This document shows positions 45,222-53,779 of a stretch of 64,000 nucleotides of DNA, in pieces. Numbering within the stretch: the first letter of the stretch is position 1; each line of letters opens with the position of its first letter. The notes below the pieces were generated by a model. That model was not told the origin of the DNA, did no database searches, and was given only the letters and a program-made list of their open reading frames with translations. The position numbers and the translations under genes were made by a program. Source of the DNA: Fen-999 sp044220545 (lineage in GTDB: Bacteria > Pseudomonadota > Gammaproteobacteria > Burkholderiales > Rhodocyclaceae); contig JBGAQX010000002.1 in assembly GCA_044220545.1 (NCBI GenBank), positions 186,001 to 250,000 of the forward strand. The letters are read 5' to 3'.

Positions 45222-46082
45222 ATGCCCGCCCCCTTACTGGCAACCCCGATTCTGACGATCGGCGATCATTCCCGCGACAGCGCTGGCTTGCGCTATGTCT
45301 ATCCAGTGGTGTCGCGCCGGGCGGGTGGCGTTTCGATCGGCATCAATCTGAATCCCAACAATGCCTGCAATTGGCGTTGCATCTATTGCCAGGTGCCCAA
45401 CCTGCGGCGCGGCGGTCCGCCGCCGATTGACCTGGCGCGGCTCGAACACGAGCTTGACACGATGCTGGAGGACATTCTGGTCGGAGACTTCCTCTCTCGA
45501 CGGGTACCGGAGGCGCAGCGTCGCCTGATCGATATCGCTTTTTCGGGAAACGGCGAACCTACCAGTTCCGCCGAGTTCCCCCAGGCGGTTGAACTGGCGG
45601 CTGGCGCATTGATCCGACGCAAGCTGCTGCCCGGCGTCAAGCTGCGCCTGATCACCAACGGTAGCCTGTTGGACCGCCGCGCAACCCGGTCTGGCATCGC
45701 GCGTATCGGTGAGATCGATGGTGAAGTATGGTTCAAGGTTGACGCGGCCGACGGCAGGGCGATTGCCCGCATCAACGGTGTCCGGCTGAAGCTGGAGAGC
45801 GTCGAGCGGCGCTTGCGGCATTGCGGGCAACTTTGCCCAACCTGGGTGCAAACCTGCCTCTTCGCCCTGGATGGCCAACTGCCCGCCAAGAAGGAGATCG
45901 ACGCGTTGGTCGAATTTCTGGGCCGTTGTCGCAACGCCGTTCGCGGCGTTCACCTGTATGGGCTGGCGCGGCCGTCGGCACAAGCCGAAGCGCCCCGTAT
46001 ACAGTCGGCGTCAGTCGAGTGGCTCAGGGAGGTCGCGGCGCGCCTGGAAGAAAAAGGGCTGACGGTAGACGTCAGCCCCTGA
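45222..46082 (+). CDS. Radical SAM protein
   Basis: A 286-residue radical SAM enzyme with the cluster motif CNWRCIYC (C-x3-C-x2-C) at ~46-53 after 'GINLNPNNA'. 'IAFSGNGEPTSS' is the SAM-binding GGE-like motif and 'LRLITNGSLLD' follows. The substrate is unknown. Its position opposite queD recalls QueE (7-carboxy-7-deazaguanine synthase), but length and motif context differ: QueE has an altered cluster loop and lacks the 'SGNGEPT' pattern. I therefore do not call it queE. ATG 45222 is preferred over 45195. Confidence 0.85.
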   Translation: MPAPLLATPILTIGDHSRDSAGLRYVYPVVSRRAGGVSIGINLNPNNACNWRCIYCQVPNLRRGGPPPIDLARLEHELDTMLEDILVGDFLSRRVPEAQRRLIDIAFSGNGEPTSSAEFPQAVELAAGALIRRKLLPGVKLRLITNGSLLDRRATRSGIARIGEIDGEVWFKVDAADGRAIARINGVRLKLESVERRLRHCGQLCPTWVQTCLFALDGQLPAKKEIDALVEFLGRCRNAVRGVHLYGLARPSAQAEAPRIQSASVEWLREVAARLEEKGLTVDVSP

Positions 46083-46097
46083 CGCGAGATCAGTCGC

Positions 46098-46394
46098 TCA
46101 AGCGGATTTCTTCTGCGAGGCGCGGGCCTGCTTTTTCAGGCTCTTGAACATTTCCGGGTCGCTGGACTTGAGAAATTCCACAACCTCGAAGTCTTCCCGC
46201 TTTACCTTGGCGATGTCTATCTGTTCGACATGCACCAGTCGAAGCAGTTGCTGTACGGGGCGGGGAATGTTGCGACCGCTTTCATAGCGAGAGCCGCCGC
46301 TCTGCGTAACACCCAGGCGGGACCAGAACTGCTGCTGATTCATGCCCAGTTTACGGCGAATTTCGCGGACATCCAGTTTCTCTGTGGTTTTCAT
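46098..46394 (-). CDS. XRE-family helix-turn-helix protein
   Basis: A 98-residue DNA-binding protein. Its HTH spans ~10-55: 'VREIRRKLGMNQQQFWSRLG' then 'VTQSGGSRYESGRNIP', a Cro/C1-type fold. The C-terminal tail is basic (KSLKKQARASQKKSA). It lies between the radical SAM gene (convergent) and lysC (divergent, 242 bases away). Its target is unknown; autoregulation from the 46395-46636 gap is possible. Confidence 0.88.
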   Translation of the reverse strand: MKTTEKLDVREIRRKLGMNQQQFWSRLGVTQSGGSRYESGRNIPRPVQQLLRLVHVEQIDIAKVKREDFEVVEFLKSSDPEMFKSLKKQARASQKKSA

Positions 46395-46570
46395 GCCGAT
46401 CTTTCCTTATCAAATTGCGATCAACTACGACAGATTACGACGTGTAGGTATGACGTCAGCTACCGACCTATTACCGAAGTCATATGCCTGACAGCATAGC
46501 CAGTATTGCTATGCCATACAAGGCCCATGGCATGTTCGTCGGCAAATATTTTCACCGGACTTGCCCAGGC

Positions 46571-46600
46571 TTGGTCATGGATTGGGCAAGCCGTTATAAT
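46571..46600 (+). promoter_or_regulatory. Sigma70-type promoter for lysC
   Basis: -35 TTGGTC (46571-46576), 18-base spacer, perfect -10 TATAAT (46595-46600). The lysC ATG is at 46637, giving a leader of about 30 bases. Confidence 0.7.
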
Positions 46601-46636
46601 GGCGAGCTTTTTTCACAAATATCCATTCAATACGTC

Positions 46637-47878
46637 ATGGCTTTAATTGTCCAGAAGTACGGTGGCACCTCGATGGGCGCGCCGGAACGCATCCGCAACG
46701 TCGCCAAGCGCGTGGCGCGATGGAAGGCTCAGGGGCATCAGTTGGTGGTCGTCGTTTCCGCCATGAGTGGTGAAACCAATCGGCTGCTGGGGCTCGCCAA
46801 GGAGGTTTCGCCACAGCCCGACGCGCGCGAACTCGATGTGATGGTATCGACCGGCGAGCAGGTCACCATCGCCCTGCTGGCCATGGCCCTGAAAGATCTC
46901 GGCCTCAAGGCCAAGAGCTATACCGGTGCCCAGGTCAAGGTTCTGACCGACAGCACCTTTACCAAGGCGCGCATTCTCAATATTGAAGACGCCAACATGC
47001 GGCGCGACCTGGATAGCGATACCGTCGTCATCGTTGCCGGATTCCAGGGCGTAGACGAACACGGCAACATCACCACGCTCGGCCGTGGCGGCTCGGACAC
47101 CTCCGGAGTCGCGCTGGCAGCTGCGCTCGGCGCCGACGAATGCCAGATCTACACGGATGTCGATGGTGTCTATACCACTGACCCGCGCATCGTCCCCGAG
47201 GCCCGCAAGCTTGACCGCATTACATTCGAGGAAATGCTGGAGATGGCGAGCCTCGGTTCCAAGGTCCTGCAAATTCGCTCGGTTGAGTTCGCCGGCAAGT
47301 ACAAGGTCAAGTTGCGCGTGCTGTCCAGCTTCGAGGACGAAGGCAAGGAAACCAATGGCACGCTGATCACTTTTGAGGAAGACAACCAGATGGAACAACC
47401 GATCATTTCCGGCATCGCGTTCAACCGGGACGAAGCCAAGTTGACCGTGCTCGGTGTCCCCGACCGGCCAGGCATCGCCTACCAGATTCTCGGCCCGATC
47501 GCCGACTCCAACATCGACGTGGACATGATCATCCAGAACGTCGGCCACGACGGCACAACGGACTTCTCCTTCACGGTGCCGCGCGGCGAATTCGCCCGCA
47601 CCAAGAAGATTCTCGAAGAACAGATCAAGCCGCACGTTGGCGCGCGCGCCATCGAGGGCGACAGTCACATTTGCAAGGTATCGGCTGTCGGCGTTGGCAT
47701 GCGTTCGCATCCGGGCGTCGCCAGCAAGATGTTCCGCGCTCTGGCTGAAGAAGGCATCAATATCCAGATGATCTCCACCTCGGAGATCAAGATTTCCGTC
47801 GTGGTAGACGAAAAGTATCTGGAACTGGCTGTGCGCGTGCTGCATCGCGCCTTCGAGCTCGACAAGTCCGCCGCCTGA
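46637..47878 (+). CDS. lysC: Aspartate kinase
   Basis: A 413-residue enzyme phosphorylating aspartate, the entry to lysine, threonine and methionine synthesis. Kinase motifs are 'VQKYGGTSMGAPERI' (N-terminus), 'VVSAMSGETNRLL', 'TLGRGGSDTSGVALAAALGA' (~155) and 'YTDVDGVYTTDPRIV'. Two ACT domains follow: 'LTVLGVPDRPGIAYQILG' (~275) and 'SAVGVGMRSHPGVASKMF' (~350), where lysine and threonine feedback would act. Length matches the alpha/beta class of aspartokinases. An in-frame start at 46484 is rejected because it lies upstream of the promoter. dapA, acting later in the pathway, is in the same window. Confidence 0.97.
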   Translation: MALIVQKYGGTSMGAPERIRNVAKRVARWKAQGHQLVVVVSAMSGETNRLLGLAKEVSPQPDARELDVMVSTGEQVTIALLAMALKDLGLKAKSYTGAQVKVLTDSTFTKARILNIEDANMRRDLDSDTVVIVAGFQGVDEHGNITTLGRGGSDTSGVALAAALGADECQIYTDVDGVYTTDPRIVPEARKLDRITFEEMLEMASLGSKVLQIRSVEFAGKYKVKLRVLSSFEDEGKETNGTLITFEEDNQMEQPIISGIAFNRDEAKLTVLGVPDRPGIAYQILGPIADSNIDVDMIIQNVGHDGTTDFSFTVPRGEFARTKKILEEQIKPHVGARAIEGDSHICKVSAVGVGMRSHPGVASKMFRALAEEGINIQMISTSEIKISVVVDEKYLELAVRVLHRAFELDKSAA

Positions 47879-47921
47879 GTTTGACCCGCGATGCGCGGAG
47901 CGGGTATCATCCCGCTCCTTT

Positions 47922-48014
47922 GGAGACGTGGCCGAGTGGTCGAAGGCACTCCCCTGCTAAGGGAGCATCTGGTCAAAAACCGGATCCAGGGTTCGAATCC
48001 CTGCGTCTCCGCCA
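47922..48014 (+). tRNA. tRNA-Ser (anticodon GCU)
   Basis: A 93-base class II tRNA with encoded CCA (48012-48014). The acceptor GGAGACG pairs with CGTCTCC (48004-48010), the anticodon loop CCCTGCTAAGGG carries GCT, and a long variable arm and GGTTCGAATCC T-arm are present. It marks the left edge of the accessory region, and its 3' end is a typical integration site. Confidence 0.97.
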
Positions 48015-48057
48015 CGCCAGTAAAAATTCGCTAACTTTTCTCTAGCGAAAACGAGAA

Positions 48058-48089
48058 CCCCGCTACACGCCAGTGTTTGCGGGGTTTTT
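48058..48089 (+). terminator. Intrinsic terminator downstream of tRNA-Ser
   Basis: CCCCGC (48058-48063) pairs with GCGGGG (48079-48084) and is followed by TTTTT. It should end the tRNA-Ser transcript. The same hairpin recurs in repeat B at 50542-50573. Confidence 0.8.
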
Positions 48090-48261
48090 CGTTTATACCT
48101 GTTGACCTCGTATCTATGACGATTGCGTAAAAAGACCCTGTTTTCTCTCTCTGACAGCGATTTTTCTCGAAAGCTGTTGACTACGAGCTTTTGGTACAGG
48201 TTTTCAATCCCTTGTGGCACAAGGCTTTCCGGGCGGTTGGCTCCGAGTTTGCAGTGGCATA
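48058..48261. repeat. Diverged direct repeat, copy A
   Basis: Matches 50542-50735 in the same orientation. The first 53 bases (48058-48110) differ at about 6 positions. A second block (48161-48261) shares TCTCGAAA, TGTTGACTACGAGC, CAGGTTTTCAAT and CGAGTTTGCAGTGGCATA with copy B. The linker between the blocks differs by 11 bases in length. Confidence 0.85.
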
Positions 48262-48520
48262 CGTTTTGGGTCGATTGGGTCACCAAAACGAACTTTCTAA
48301 TCAGTACGGCAGCAGTAACCCATTGAACGGACATTGAAAACGATTAATTCGAGGGAGTTTGCAGCGCCGCTGTCGGCCAATAACTGACGTACGCTGCATC
48401 GTCAAAGCAGCCACCTGAACGACTGTTGCATCCCGAGACCTGCCGTAACGTCAATTCACCCAATTATGCCGTCGAGCATACGTTTGTCGCAGGTGCCGAA
48501 CAGGTGTTGGAGCGTTGCTG

Positions 48521-49360
48521 TCAACCCTCGATTCCCAAAGCAGGCCAGTGCTTCTTGTCGTAGCGCACAAAATAGAGCCGGTCGGCGTTGTTATCCCTTG
48601 CTGCCAAGCCATGATGCAGGGAATGTGGAGAAAGACCGGCAAGCCGGCGGAAGTCGTGGGCCATATGTGCCTGATCGAAGTAACCGCTGTCGGCGGCAAG
48701 CTGGGCGAGAGGGCGGCCATTTCCGCCACCGCCCATGATTCCCCGCAGTGCTGCCAGATAGCGGCTGAAGCGTTTGAGTTCGCGTGGTGGGAAACCGAAA
48801 TGAGTCCCGACGAGACGCTGGAAGTGTCTCGTGCTGTAGCCTGCTTCGGCCGCCAGTTCAGCGATCGGGGTTTCCCACAGCCGTTCCGGAATGTGTAGCG
48901 GCGGATAGGTGGCACAAGCGAGACCGGCGAGAAGAATCGAAAAATAGGAAATCGCCACCTTGTCGGGAGTTCCTGGCACGAGATCGGCGACCAGGCGGTC
49001 GAGTACCGCTGCCGGCCAAAGTTCGCCCAGGTTCGTGACACGATTGGCGAAACGGCGCGCATCACCGGCGAAGAAGCTTGGCAGCGCACCGGCCTGCAAG
49101 ACAGCTGTGACGAACTGCGTGCCCGGCTTGAGATGCAGTGTAGAAGGTCGTGTCAGCGGACCGACAAGAAAGACACGAGGCGTTGGTTTGCCTGCCCCGA
49201 GGCCGTCTATGTCGAGCCGCGTACCGCCAGCGATCAGCAAGCCGATAACCGGAAATGGCATGGCCGGTAGGAGGTGACTGCCAGCGCTGCCGGTTTCGGC
49301 ATGCAGATAGCGCACAAGTGGCGCAAGTTCGCGTGGTGCGGGTTCAATGAGGCGCGTCAA
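48521..49360 (-). CDS. AraC-family transcriptional regulator
   Basis: A 279-residue regulator: an N-terminal ligand/dimer domain (~1-150) and a C-terminal double HTH. The second half reads 'IAELAAEAGYSTRHFQRLVG' then 'QLAADSGYFDQAHMAHDFRR' and 'GLSPHSLHHG', the AraC signature. It is followed on the same strand's upstream side by a SnoaL-like gene. Base composition is lower in GC at the flanks than in the core genome, and both genes lie between direct repeats, suggesting acquisition as a unit. Confidence 0.9.
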   Translation of the reverse strand: MTRLIEPAPRELAPLVRYLHAETGSAGSHLLPAMPFPVIGLLIAGGTRLDIDGLGAGKPTPRVFLVGPLTRPSTLHLKPGTQFVTAVLQAGALPSFFAGDARRFANRVTNLGELWPAAVLDRLVADLVPGTPDKVAISYFSILLAGLACATYPPLHIPERLWETPIAELAAEAGYSTRHFQRLVGTHFGFPPRELKRFSRYLAALRGIMGGGGNGRPLAQLAADSGYFDQAHMAHDFRRLAGLSPHSLHHGLAARDNNADRLYFVRYDKKHWPALGIEG

Positions 49361-49373
49361 TTCAGGCCCGGAC

Positions 49374-50027
49374 CTACTTCCGCAGAACGTAAGTAACGAG
49401 GAATCGAATCAAGAAGCGGGGCGTACCGAGAAGTCGGCGATAAATTCCCCATAGGTCGGGAAGTCGAAAATCTGAACGTATCAGATTGCCGAGTTCGCGT
49501 CGCCGATAAACCGGATCATCCATTCCACGGCGACCCGTACGCACTTTGTGTGGGTCGGTGTCGGGTACAAGGGCGAGGAAATTCAGCGTATCGCTCCAGC
49601 GCTCTGCATCCATGACGGCAAGACGGTTGAGGATCTTCCATTCGCCGTCACGGCATTCGAATTCGTCGATATAACGCCCCTGATCCCAAATGTCAGTCAA
49701 TTTCCCGCCACGCTTCAGTCGATGGATGACCGACCAATGCGTTTCTACGTAGGCACGGTCGCCGTCGAGCTCAATCAGTGGATTGCTCAGCGAGTGGATG
49801 GATAGCTCCAACTGCGCCAATATGGGGATGACGTAATCGGCGAAATCTGATCCCAGACCACTGTAGAAGCCGTGGTCGTCCCGGCCGTCCGGGTGATAGC
49901 AGGACTTGAGCAGGTCGGCATCGCCGCGGTCGACGGCGCGGCAATAACGGTAAAGCACGTCGCGGATTGCCTCGCGAGCGGCGAGTGCTTCTACACGGGC
50001 ATGGAGTTTTTGCAAATCATCAGTCAT
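49374..50027 (-). CDS. SnoaL-like (NTF2-fold) protein
   Basis: A 217-residue cytoplasmic protein. The N-terminal ~145 residues match the SnoaL-like NTF2 fold seen in polyketide cyclases, dehydratases and ring-hydroxylating dioxygenase beta subunits: 'REAIRDVLYRYCRAVDRGDAD', here split as 'REAIRDVLYRYC' and 'AVDRGDADLLKSCYHPDG'. 'DIWDQGRYIDEFECRDGEW' follows. The C-terminal extension is unassigned. The start ATG 50027 replaces an over-long frame to 50186. It is 13 bases upstream of the araC-type gene, so the two form an operon, perhaps catabolic for an aromatic or steroid-like compound (inference). Confidence 0.85.
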   Translation of the reverse strand: MTDDLQKLHARVEALAAREAIRDVLYRYCRAVDRGDADLLKSCYHPDGRDDHGFYSGLGSDFADYVIPILAQLELSIHSLSNPLIELDGDRAYVETHWSVIHRLKRGGKLTDIWDQGRYIDEFECRDGEWKILNRLAVMDAERWSDTLNFLALVPDTDPHKVRTGRRGMDDPVYRRRELGNLIRSDFRLPDLWGIYRRLLGTPRFLIRFLVTYVLRK

Positions 50028-50541
50028 GGCTGTCTTTCGGTGACGACCGATCGGCCATCTTACCGGCGTCGCTTCGCTGTCGCTTGTATCGATGCGACAA
50101 ACGACAACTTGGCTCAGATAGCGGTTGTTACACGTTTGTCTGATGGTTTGACGGCTTTGGGTCGAATGTGTGTGTTCAATCAACAAGCATCATGGTCGTC
50201 AGGTCCGTGTCGCAAAGCTGCCAATGCTGCACCTTCGGTTCGAATCCTTGATGAAGCGAACGAGGATTGCAAACTTGTCTGGAATCCGGTTGCCTGGAGG
50301 ATCGGCAGATGACAAAACCTGTTGACCACGGCCGATGATCTGCACCGACTTTTTCGGCCCGTTTTCGCAGCAATTTCTGAACCCCAGGAGGGTTGCGAAC
50401 TAAATGACAGTTTTTGGCGTTTCGTAACATGTTGATTGTTAATAAAAAATATTTCGCCTGAATCAAAACTGTATCGAGTGTTCGTAGTAGGTTCTGGCCG
50501 CCAGTAACACTGGCAAAACCAGTCTCTGACTGGACGCAAGA

Positions 50542-50573
50542 CCCCGCAAGACGCCAGTCTGTGCGGGGTTTTT
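50542..50573 (+). terminator. Intrinsic terminator in repeat B
   Basis: CCCCGC (50542-50547) pairs with GCGGGG (50563-50568), then TTTTT. It is the counterpart of the terminator at 48058-48089. Confidence 0.75.
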
Positions 50574-50735
50574 CGTTTCTACCTGTTGACCTTGCTCCCC
50601 CACTTTTTCAGGAATCTGCGCTCTTAGACGCCAGTTTTCTCGAAACCTGTTGACTACGAGCATCTCGGTGCAGGTTTTCAATCGTCCATCTGGCAAGGGT
50701 TTCCGGGTGGTCTGAGCCGAGTTTGCAGTGGCATA
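50542..50735. repeat. Diverged direct repeat, copy B
   Basis: Same orientation as copy A at 48058-48261; the leading 53 bases align without gaps. Together the copies bracket the araC/SnoaL pair. Confidence 0.85.
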
Positions 50736-50920
50736 TCGGCTGCTCTGAGCAGCTATGCGAACCTCCGGCAAGTGACGGCAAGTCCAAAGAAAATACGTCT
50801 TTAATCATTGCGTTATGGAAACGCGCAAATCTTCGTAAATTCTTTACTCAAAGTTCTTTACGCAGTAATTCTCATCATCTAATCTTCGTTCTGTCAGCAC
50901 TGATTGAACAAGAGATCGCC

Positions 50921-51607
50921 ATGAACCAGACCAAGATGACCGTGAAAATCTACGAGCCGTTGTTCAAGTCTTTCGATGACCAGATGAATCGGCTCTGCAT
51001 CAAGCGAGATGCGTTTCTGAATCACATGATCAAACGTGAGACCCCCAACCTGGCAAAGGAACTCGATGGGCGTCGCCTGTCCCCAAGCGCACGTCGGTAT
51101 ATCTCAGGGTCGCTAAAGAGAATGGGGACGAGGACGGTGAACGTCGTAGTCGACAAGGAAACAGCGGAGGCCCTGAATGCGGTCGTCGACGCCAGCAACA
51201 TCGTGCGAGACGCATTCATCAATCGCCTGATCATGTTTCTTCGCTCAGCCGATACCGTGCTTGATTATTTCGGGATGCCGAAATTCATCGTGCCATCCGA
51301 CTTCGACGATTGGTACGAGCCGATGCCTACCAGTCCGATCAAGGCAATGGAAGCGGTATTCATGGATCCACTGTATTACCTTCGGATCGCATCTGAAGAA
51401 AGGTTCGATCGTGGCCTCTACCTGCTTGATATGCCTGAAAAGTTCGTCGGTCTCTCCTGCTACCTGGATGACTCTTCTGTTCCGGGAACAAAGGAGTACG
51501 AGGACTTCATGGAGTTGGGCGAGCTCATGCTCAAGGCCCTGGACAACTCCGAGAACGACGCATTTGGTAAAGGCGCTTCCGCACCGATTCCGGCAAAGGA
51601 GAATTGA
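50921..51607 (+). CDS. Unknown protein with two ribbon-helix-helix-like motifs
   Basis: A 228-residue protein I do not recognise. Two segments look like ribbon-helix-helix units, each a short beta strand followed by two helices: 'KMTVKIYEPLFKSFDDQM' with 'RDAFLNHMIKRE', and 'TRTVNVVVDKETAEALNAVV' with 'RDAFINRLIMFL'. Such a tandem could bind DNA as a pseudo-dimer. The C-terminal half (from ~110) is acidic and unassigned. ATG 50921 lies in AT-rich leader sequence. The next gene starts one base after its stop, so it may be a DNA-binding partner or antitoxin for that small protein. Confidence 0.7.
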   Translation: MNQTKMTVKIYEPLFKSFDDQMNRLCIKRDAFLNHMIKRETPNLAKELDGRRLSPSARRYISGSLKRMGTRTVNVVVDKETAEALNAVVDASNIVRDAFINRLIMFLRSADTVLDYFGMPKFIVPSDFDDWYEPMPTSPIKAMEAVFMDPLYYLRIASEERFDRGLYLLDMPEKFVGLSCYLDDSSVPGTKEYEDFMELGELMLKALDNSENDAFGKGASAPIPAKEN

Positions 51608-51608
51608 A

Positions 51609-51908
51609 ATGGTCACGACACACGCCGCTATTCGCTCCCAGCAACGAGGAATTCCTCCGCTGATCCGTGACTGGCTTCTGCAGTTCGGTGAGGAGGAATA
51701 CGATGGCCACGGCGGGATCCGAAGATTTTTCAGCCATAGAAGCATCCGCGAGATGGAACGATGCTTCGGACGGAAACCAGTCGGCAGGATGTCCGAATTT
51801 CTGAATGCATACCTTGTGGAGAGTTCGCATGACGGAGCGATCATCACGATCGGCCATACCCGCAACATCACGACAAACTTCGCGTGGAGCTGGAAAAATG
51901 AGCAGTGA
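51609..51908 (+). CDS. Small unknown protein, second gene of module
   Basis: A 99-residue basic protein. The pattern 'AAIRSQQRGIPPLIRDWLLQ' near the N-terminus and 'HDGAIITIGHTRNI' near the C-terminus recall small uncharacterised DUF4258-type proteins found next to toxin-antitoxin genes and in islands, but the match is from memory and weak. It starts one base after the preceding stop and overlaps the next gene by 11 bases. A toxin-like partner for the ribbon-helix-helix protein is possible. Confidence 0.65.
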   Translation: MVTTHAAIRSQQRGIPPLIRDWLLQFGEEEYDGHGGIRRFFSHRSIREMERCFGRKPVGRMSEFLNAYLVESSHDGAIITIGHTRNITTNFAWSWKNEQ

Positions 51909-52797
51909 CCTGAACGAACATGAGAAAGCGTTCTGGATGCTGGCTCACCGCGAGGACCAGTTCCGTACCGCCGAACTCGAACTGATTTTCAGCGACAAGG
52001 TACGTGGCCGCTCGTGGCGTCGTTTCAGGATGAACGCCGGTGGCGTGGTCAAGGAAGATCGCGCGACCCTGGAGAAGTTCGCGGCCGAGGTCGCCAGGAT
52101 CTATCGCCGGAATGGCGCCGGCCTGCGCAACGACATCGAATTGACGAAGCGCTCCCTCGATGGACGGATACAGCTGACCATCTACGTCATCGGCCCGAAG
52201 ACCGCCATTCCCCAATTCAGCGAAAAGGGGTTCAATCACACCACGGTGAACGTCACCCTGGAAACAGCACTCCTGTATTCACCCGGGACCGGCGTCGTCG
52301 AATCCATCGCCAAGGGCGGCAAGAGCGCGCACAAGAACATCCTGCTGAAGTTCGGCGAGATCGTTCTCGGCCAGAAGATCAAGCTGGAGGAGATCGAAGC
52401 ATCACGCTATCACCTCGAGAATCTCCGTGACGGACTGGAAACGTTTTCCGATCTGAACTCGATGGGCATCGAGAAGGTGCGTCTGCGCCGCGTGCGCTTC
52501 GTTCCAAAGACGGCGACATCGACGTCCTATCAGGTCGAAGCCTCCGCCGACATCAACGACCCGGATGCCATCGCGCTGGCCAGGCAGGGACTCAAGATCG
52601 TCCATTCGCTGAAGGCCGACTACGATCTCGATACCGCCACCGTCATGGTGTACCGCAAGGCGCCGGATCAGGGACATTTCAGCTTCGATTGCAGCGTATG
52701 GGGAACCTCGTCGATCAAGAGCCTGCATGAACGCCACCAGCCGCTGGCGCGTCAGTTGCTCAGGGAATTGCAGGTGGCACCGGACGGTGACGAATGA
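51898..52797 (+). CDS. Unknown protein, third gene of module
   Basis: A 299-residue protein I do not recognise. It is soluble and rich in alternating beta/charged segments ('IQLTIYVIGPKTAIPQFSEK', 'VRLRRVRFVPKTA', 'DTATVMVYRK'), with no signal peptide, membrane helix or nucleotide-binding motif. A Gly-rich 'SIAKGGKSAHKN' segment lies in the middle. Its last four bases overlap the next gene, so the two are translated together. Codon use is GC-rich, unlike the AT-richer first gene of the module. Confidence 0.7.
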   Translation: MSSDLNEHEKAFWMLAHREDQFRTAELELIFSDKVRGRSWRRFRMNAGGVVKEDRATLEKFAAEVARIYRRNGAGLRNDIELTKRSLDGRIQLTIYVIGPKTAIPQFSEKGFNHTTVNVTLETALLYSPGTGVVESIAKGGKSAHKNILLKFGEIVLGQKIKLEEIEASRYHLENLRDGLETFSDLNSMGIEKVRLRRVRFVPKTATSTSYQVEASADINDPDAIALARQGLKIVHSLKADYDLDTATVMVYRKAPDQGHFSFDCSVWGTSSIKSLHERHQPLARQLLRELQVAPDGDE

Positions 52798-53753
52798 GTC
52801 GTCAGCGCCTGGCGGCGACGCGCCTGCTGATGCAGTTGCTCGAGGCCGAGGGCGACATCGTTTCCCTGCCTTCCGGCGGTGAATACCGGGAAGAACTTGA
52901 TCTGCTGATCCTCGAAGGGCTGATCCGTGCCGCCGTGCGCCGGGAATGGCTGCGCTGTCCGGAATGCCATGAGCAGGAAGCACGGGTGCAGACGGAGATG
53001 CCCGGCAACCGGTTCAAGGGGTTCTGTACCGGCTGCGGTGCCATCGAGATCCCGGCAGCGGCCGTGCTGCGTTTCTCGATCCAGTGGCACAAGCTGATTG
53101 CCCACCTTGCGACCGGCCTGAATGTCGGCGCAGCGGAGCGCAAGGTTGTTCGGCCAAAGCATGCCTGGTATCTGGGCACAACTTTTTCCGGTGCCAAGCA
53201 GCGCGCCTGGTACTTCGCGCGGATGATCGACCGGCCGGAAAACGCCAAAACGCTCCGCGAAAAAATCCACGCCGATCGCTGCGACGCGATCGCCACGGTG
53301 GTCACCAGTTCGAACACCGATCAATTGCAGGAAACCCGCCTGCGCGATATCGAGGTCGTGCGGCTCGATGCCGTCGCCTTGCTCGGCACCGGCCGCTTTG
53401 ATTTCAACCCGGTGCGGATGCCGCATCCCGTGGATGTACCCGAGGAGGCCGACGAGGATTTGCCGGACACTACCTTCCGGTTCGTGCGCGGCAAGGGATA
53501 CGCCCGTGTCAATGGCGAGAACATCCCGCTCTCGCCCCAGGAAAAGGCCATCCTGATTGCCTTCTTCGATCAGCCTGAGCACGAACTGAGCAAACGCCAG
53601 ATGCAGGATGCCTGCGACTCAAAAGCAGAGAACTTCAAGCCCAATCAGGCACTCAAGCGAATTCCGCAGGTTCTGGCGATGGTTCATTACCAGCAGGTGG
53701 AAAAGCTGTACCGGCTTGATATTCCCATTGCCGATGTCGGCCTGGATCTGTAG
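52794..53753 (+). CDS. Unknown zinc-ribbon protein, fourth gene of module
   Basis: A 319-residue protein. A treble or ribbon of cysteines is visible: 'LRCPECHEQEA' (~54) and 'FCTGCGAIE' (~77), a CxxC-x~20-CxxC zinc ribbon. The N-terminal 50 residues look like a winged helix ('TRLLMQLLEAEGDIVSLPSG'). The C-terminal ~70 residues ('PLSPQEKAILIAFFDQ', 'KRIPQVLAMVHYQQVEKLYR') resemble an OmpR-type winged-helix DNA-binding domain. Not recognised as a known family. It is coupled to the 299-residue gene by ATGA, and the two probably form one unit. Confidence 0.7.
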   Translation: MSRQRLAATRLLMQLLEAEGDIVSLPSGGEYREELDLLILEGLIRAAVRREWLRCPECHEQEARVQTEMPGNRFKGFCTGCGAIEIPAAAVLRFSIQWHKLIAHLATGLNVGAAERKVVRPKHAWYLGTTFSGAKQRAWYFARMIDRPENAKTLREKIHADRCDAIATVVTSSNTDQLQETRLRDIEVVRLDAVALLGTGRFDFNPVRMPHPVDVPEEADEDLPDTTFRFVRGKGYARVNGENIPLSPQEKAILIAFFDQPEHELSKRQMQDACDSKAENFKPNQALKRIPQVLAMVHYQQVEKLYRLDIPIADVGLDL

Positions 53754-53779
53754 CCGGTTTTGCATCCATCGGCGTGGAA

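Larger units (their letters stand above)
48015..48520. other. Gene-free stretch after tRNA-Ser with terminator and repeat A
   Basis: No credible gene. It holds an intrinsic terminator (48058-48089), the first copy of a ~200-bp diverged direct repeat (48058-48261), and unassigned sequence up to the convergent end of the araC-family gene. Short frames here have no family features. Confidence 0.8.
50028..50920. other. Gene-free stretch with repeat B between araC unit and unknown module
   Basis: About 890 bases with no credible gene; all short frames lack family features. It contains a 14-base T-arm-like match (50237-50250), a copy of the AACCTGTTGACNACG motif (50317-50330), the terminator and repeat B (50542-50735), and the AT-rich promoter region of the gene at 50921. 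Confidence 0.8.

Noticed and set aside
45222..46082. Naming the radical SAM gene queE because it faces queD
   Set aside because: The standard C-x3-C-x2-C motif and the SGNGEPT segment with this length do not clearly match QueE, so only the superfamily is given.
46484..46636. Extended lysC start at 46484
   Set aside because: It lies upstream of the predicted promoter; family N-terminus starts at 46637.
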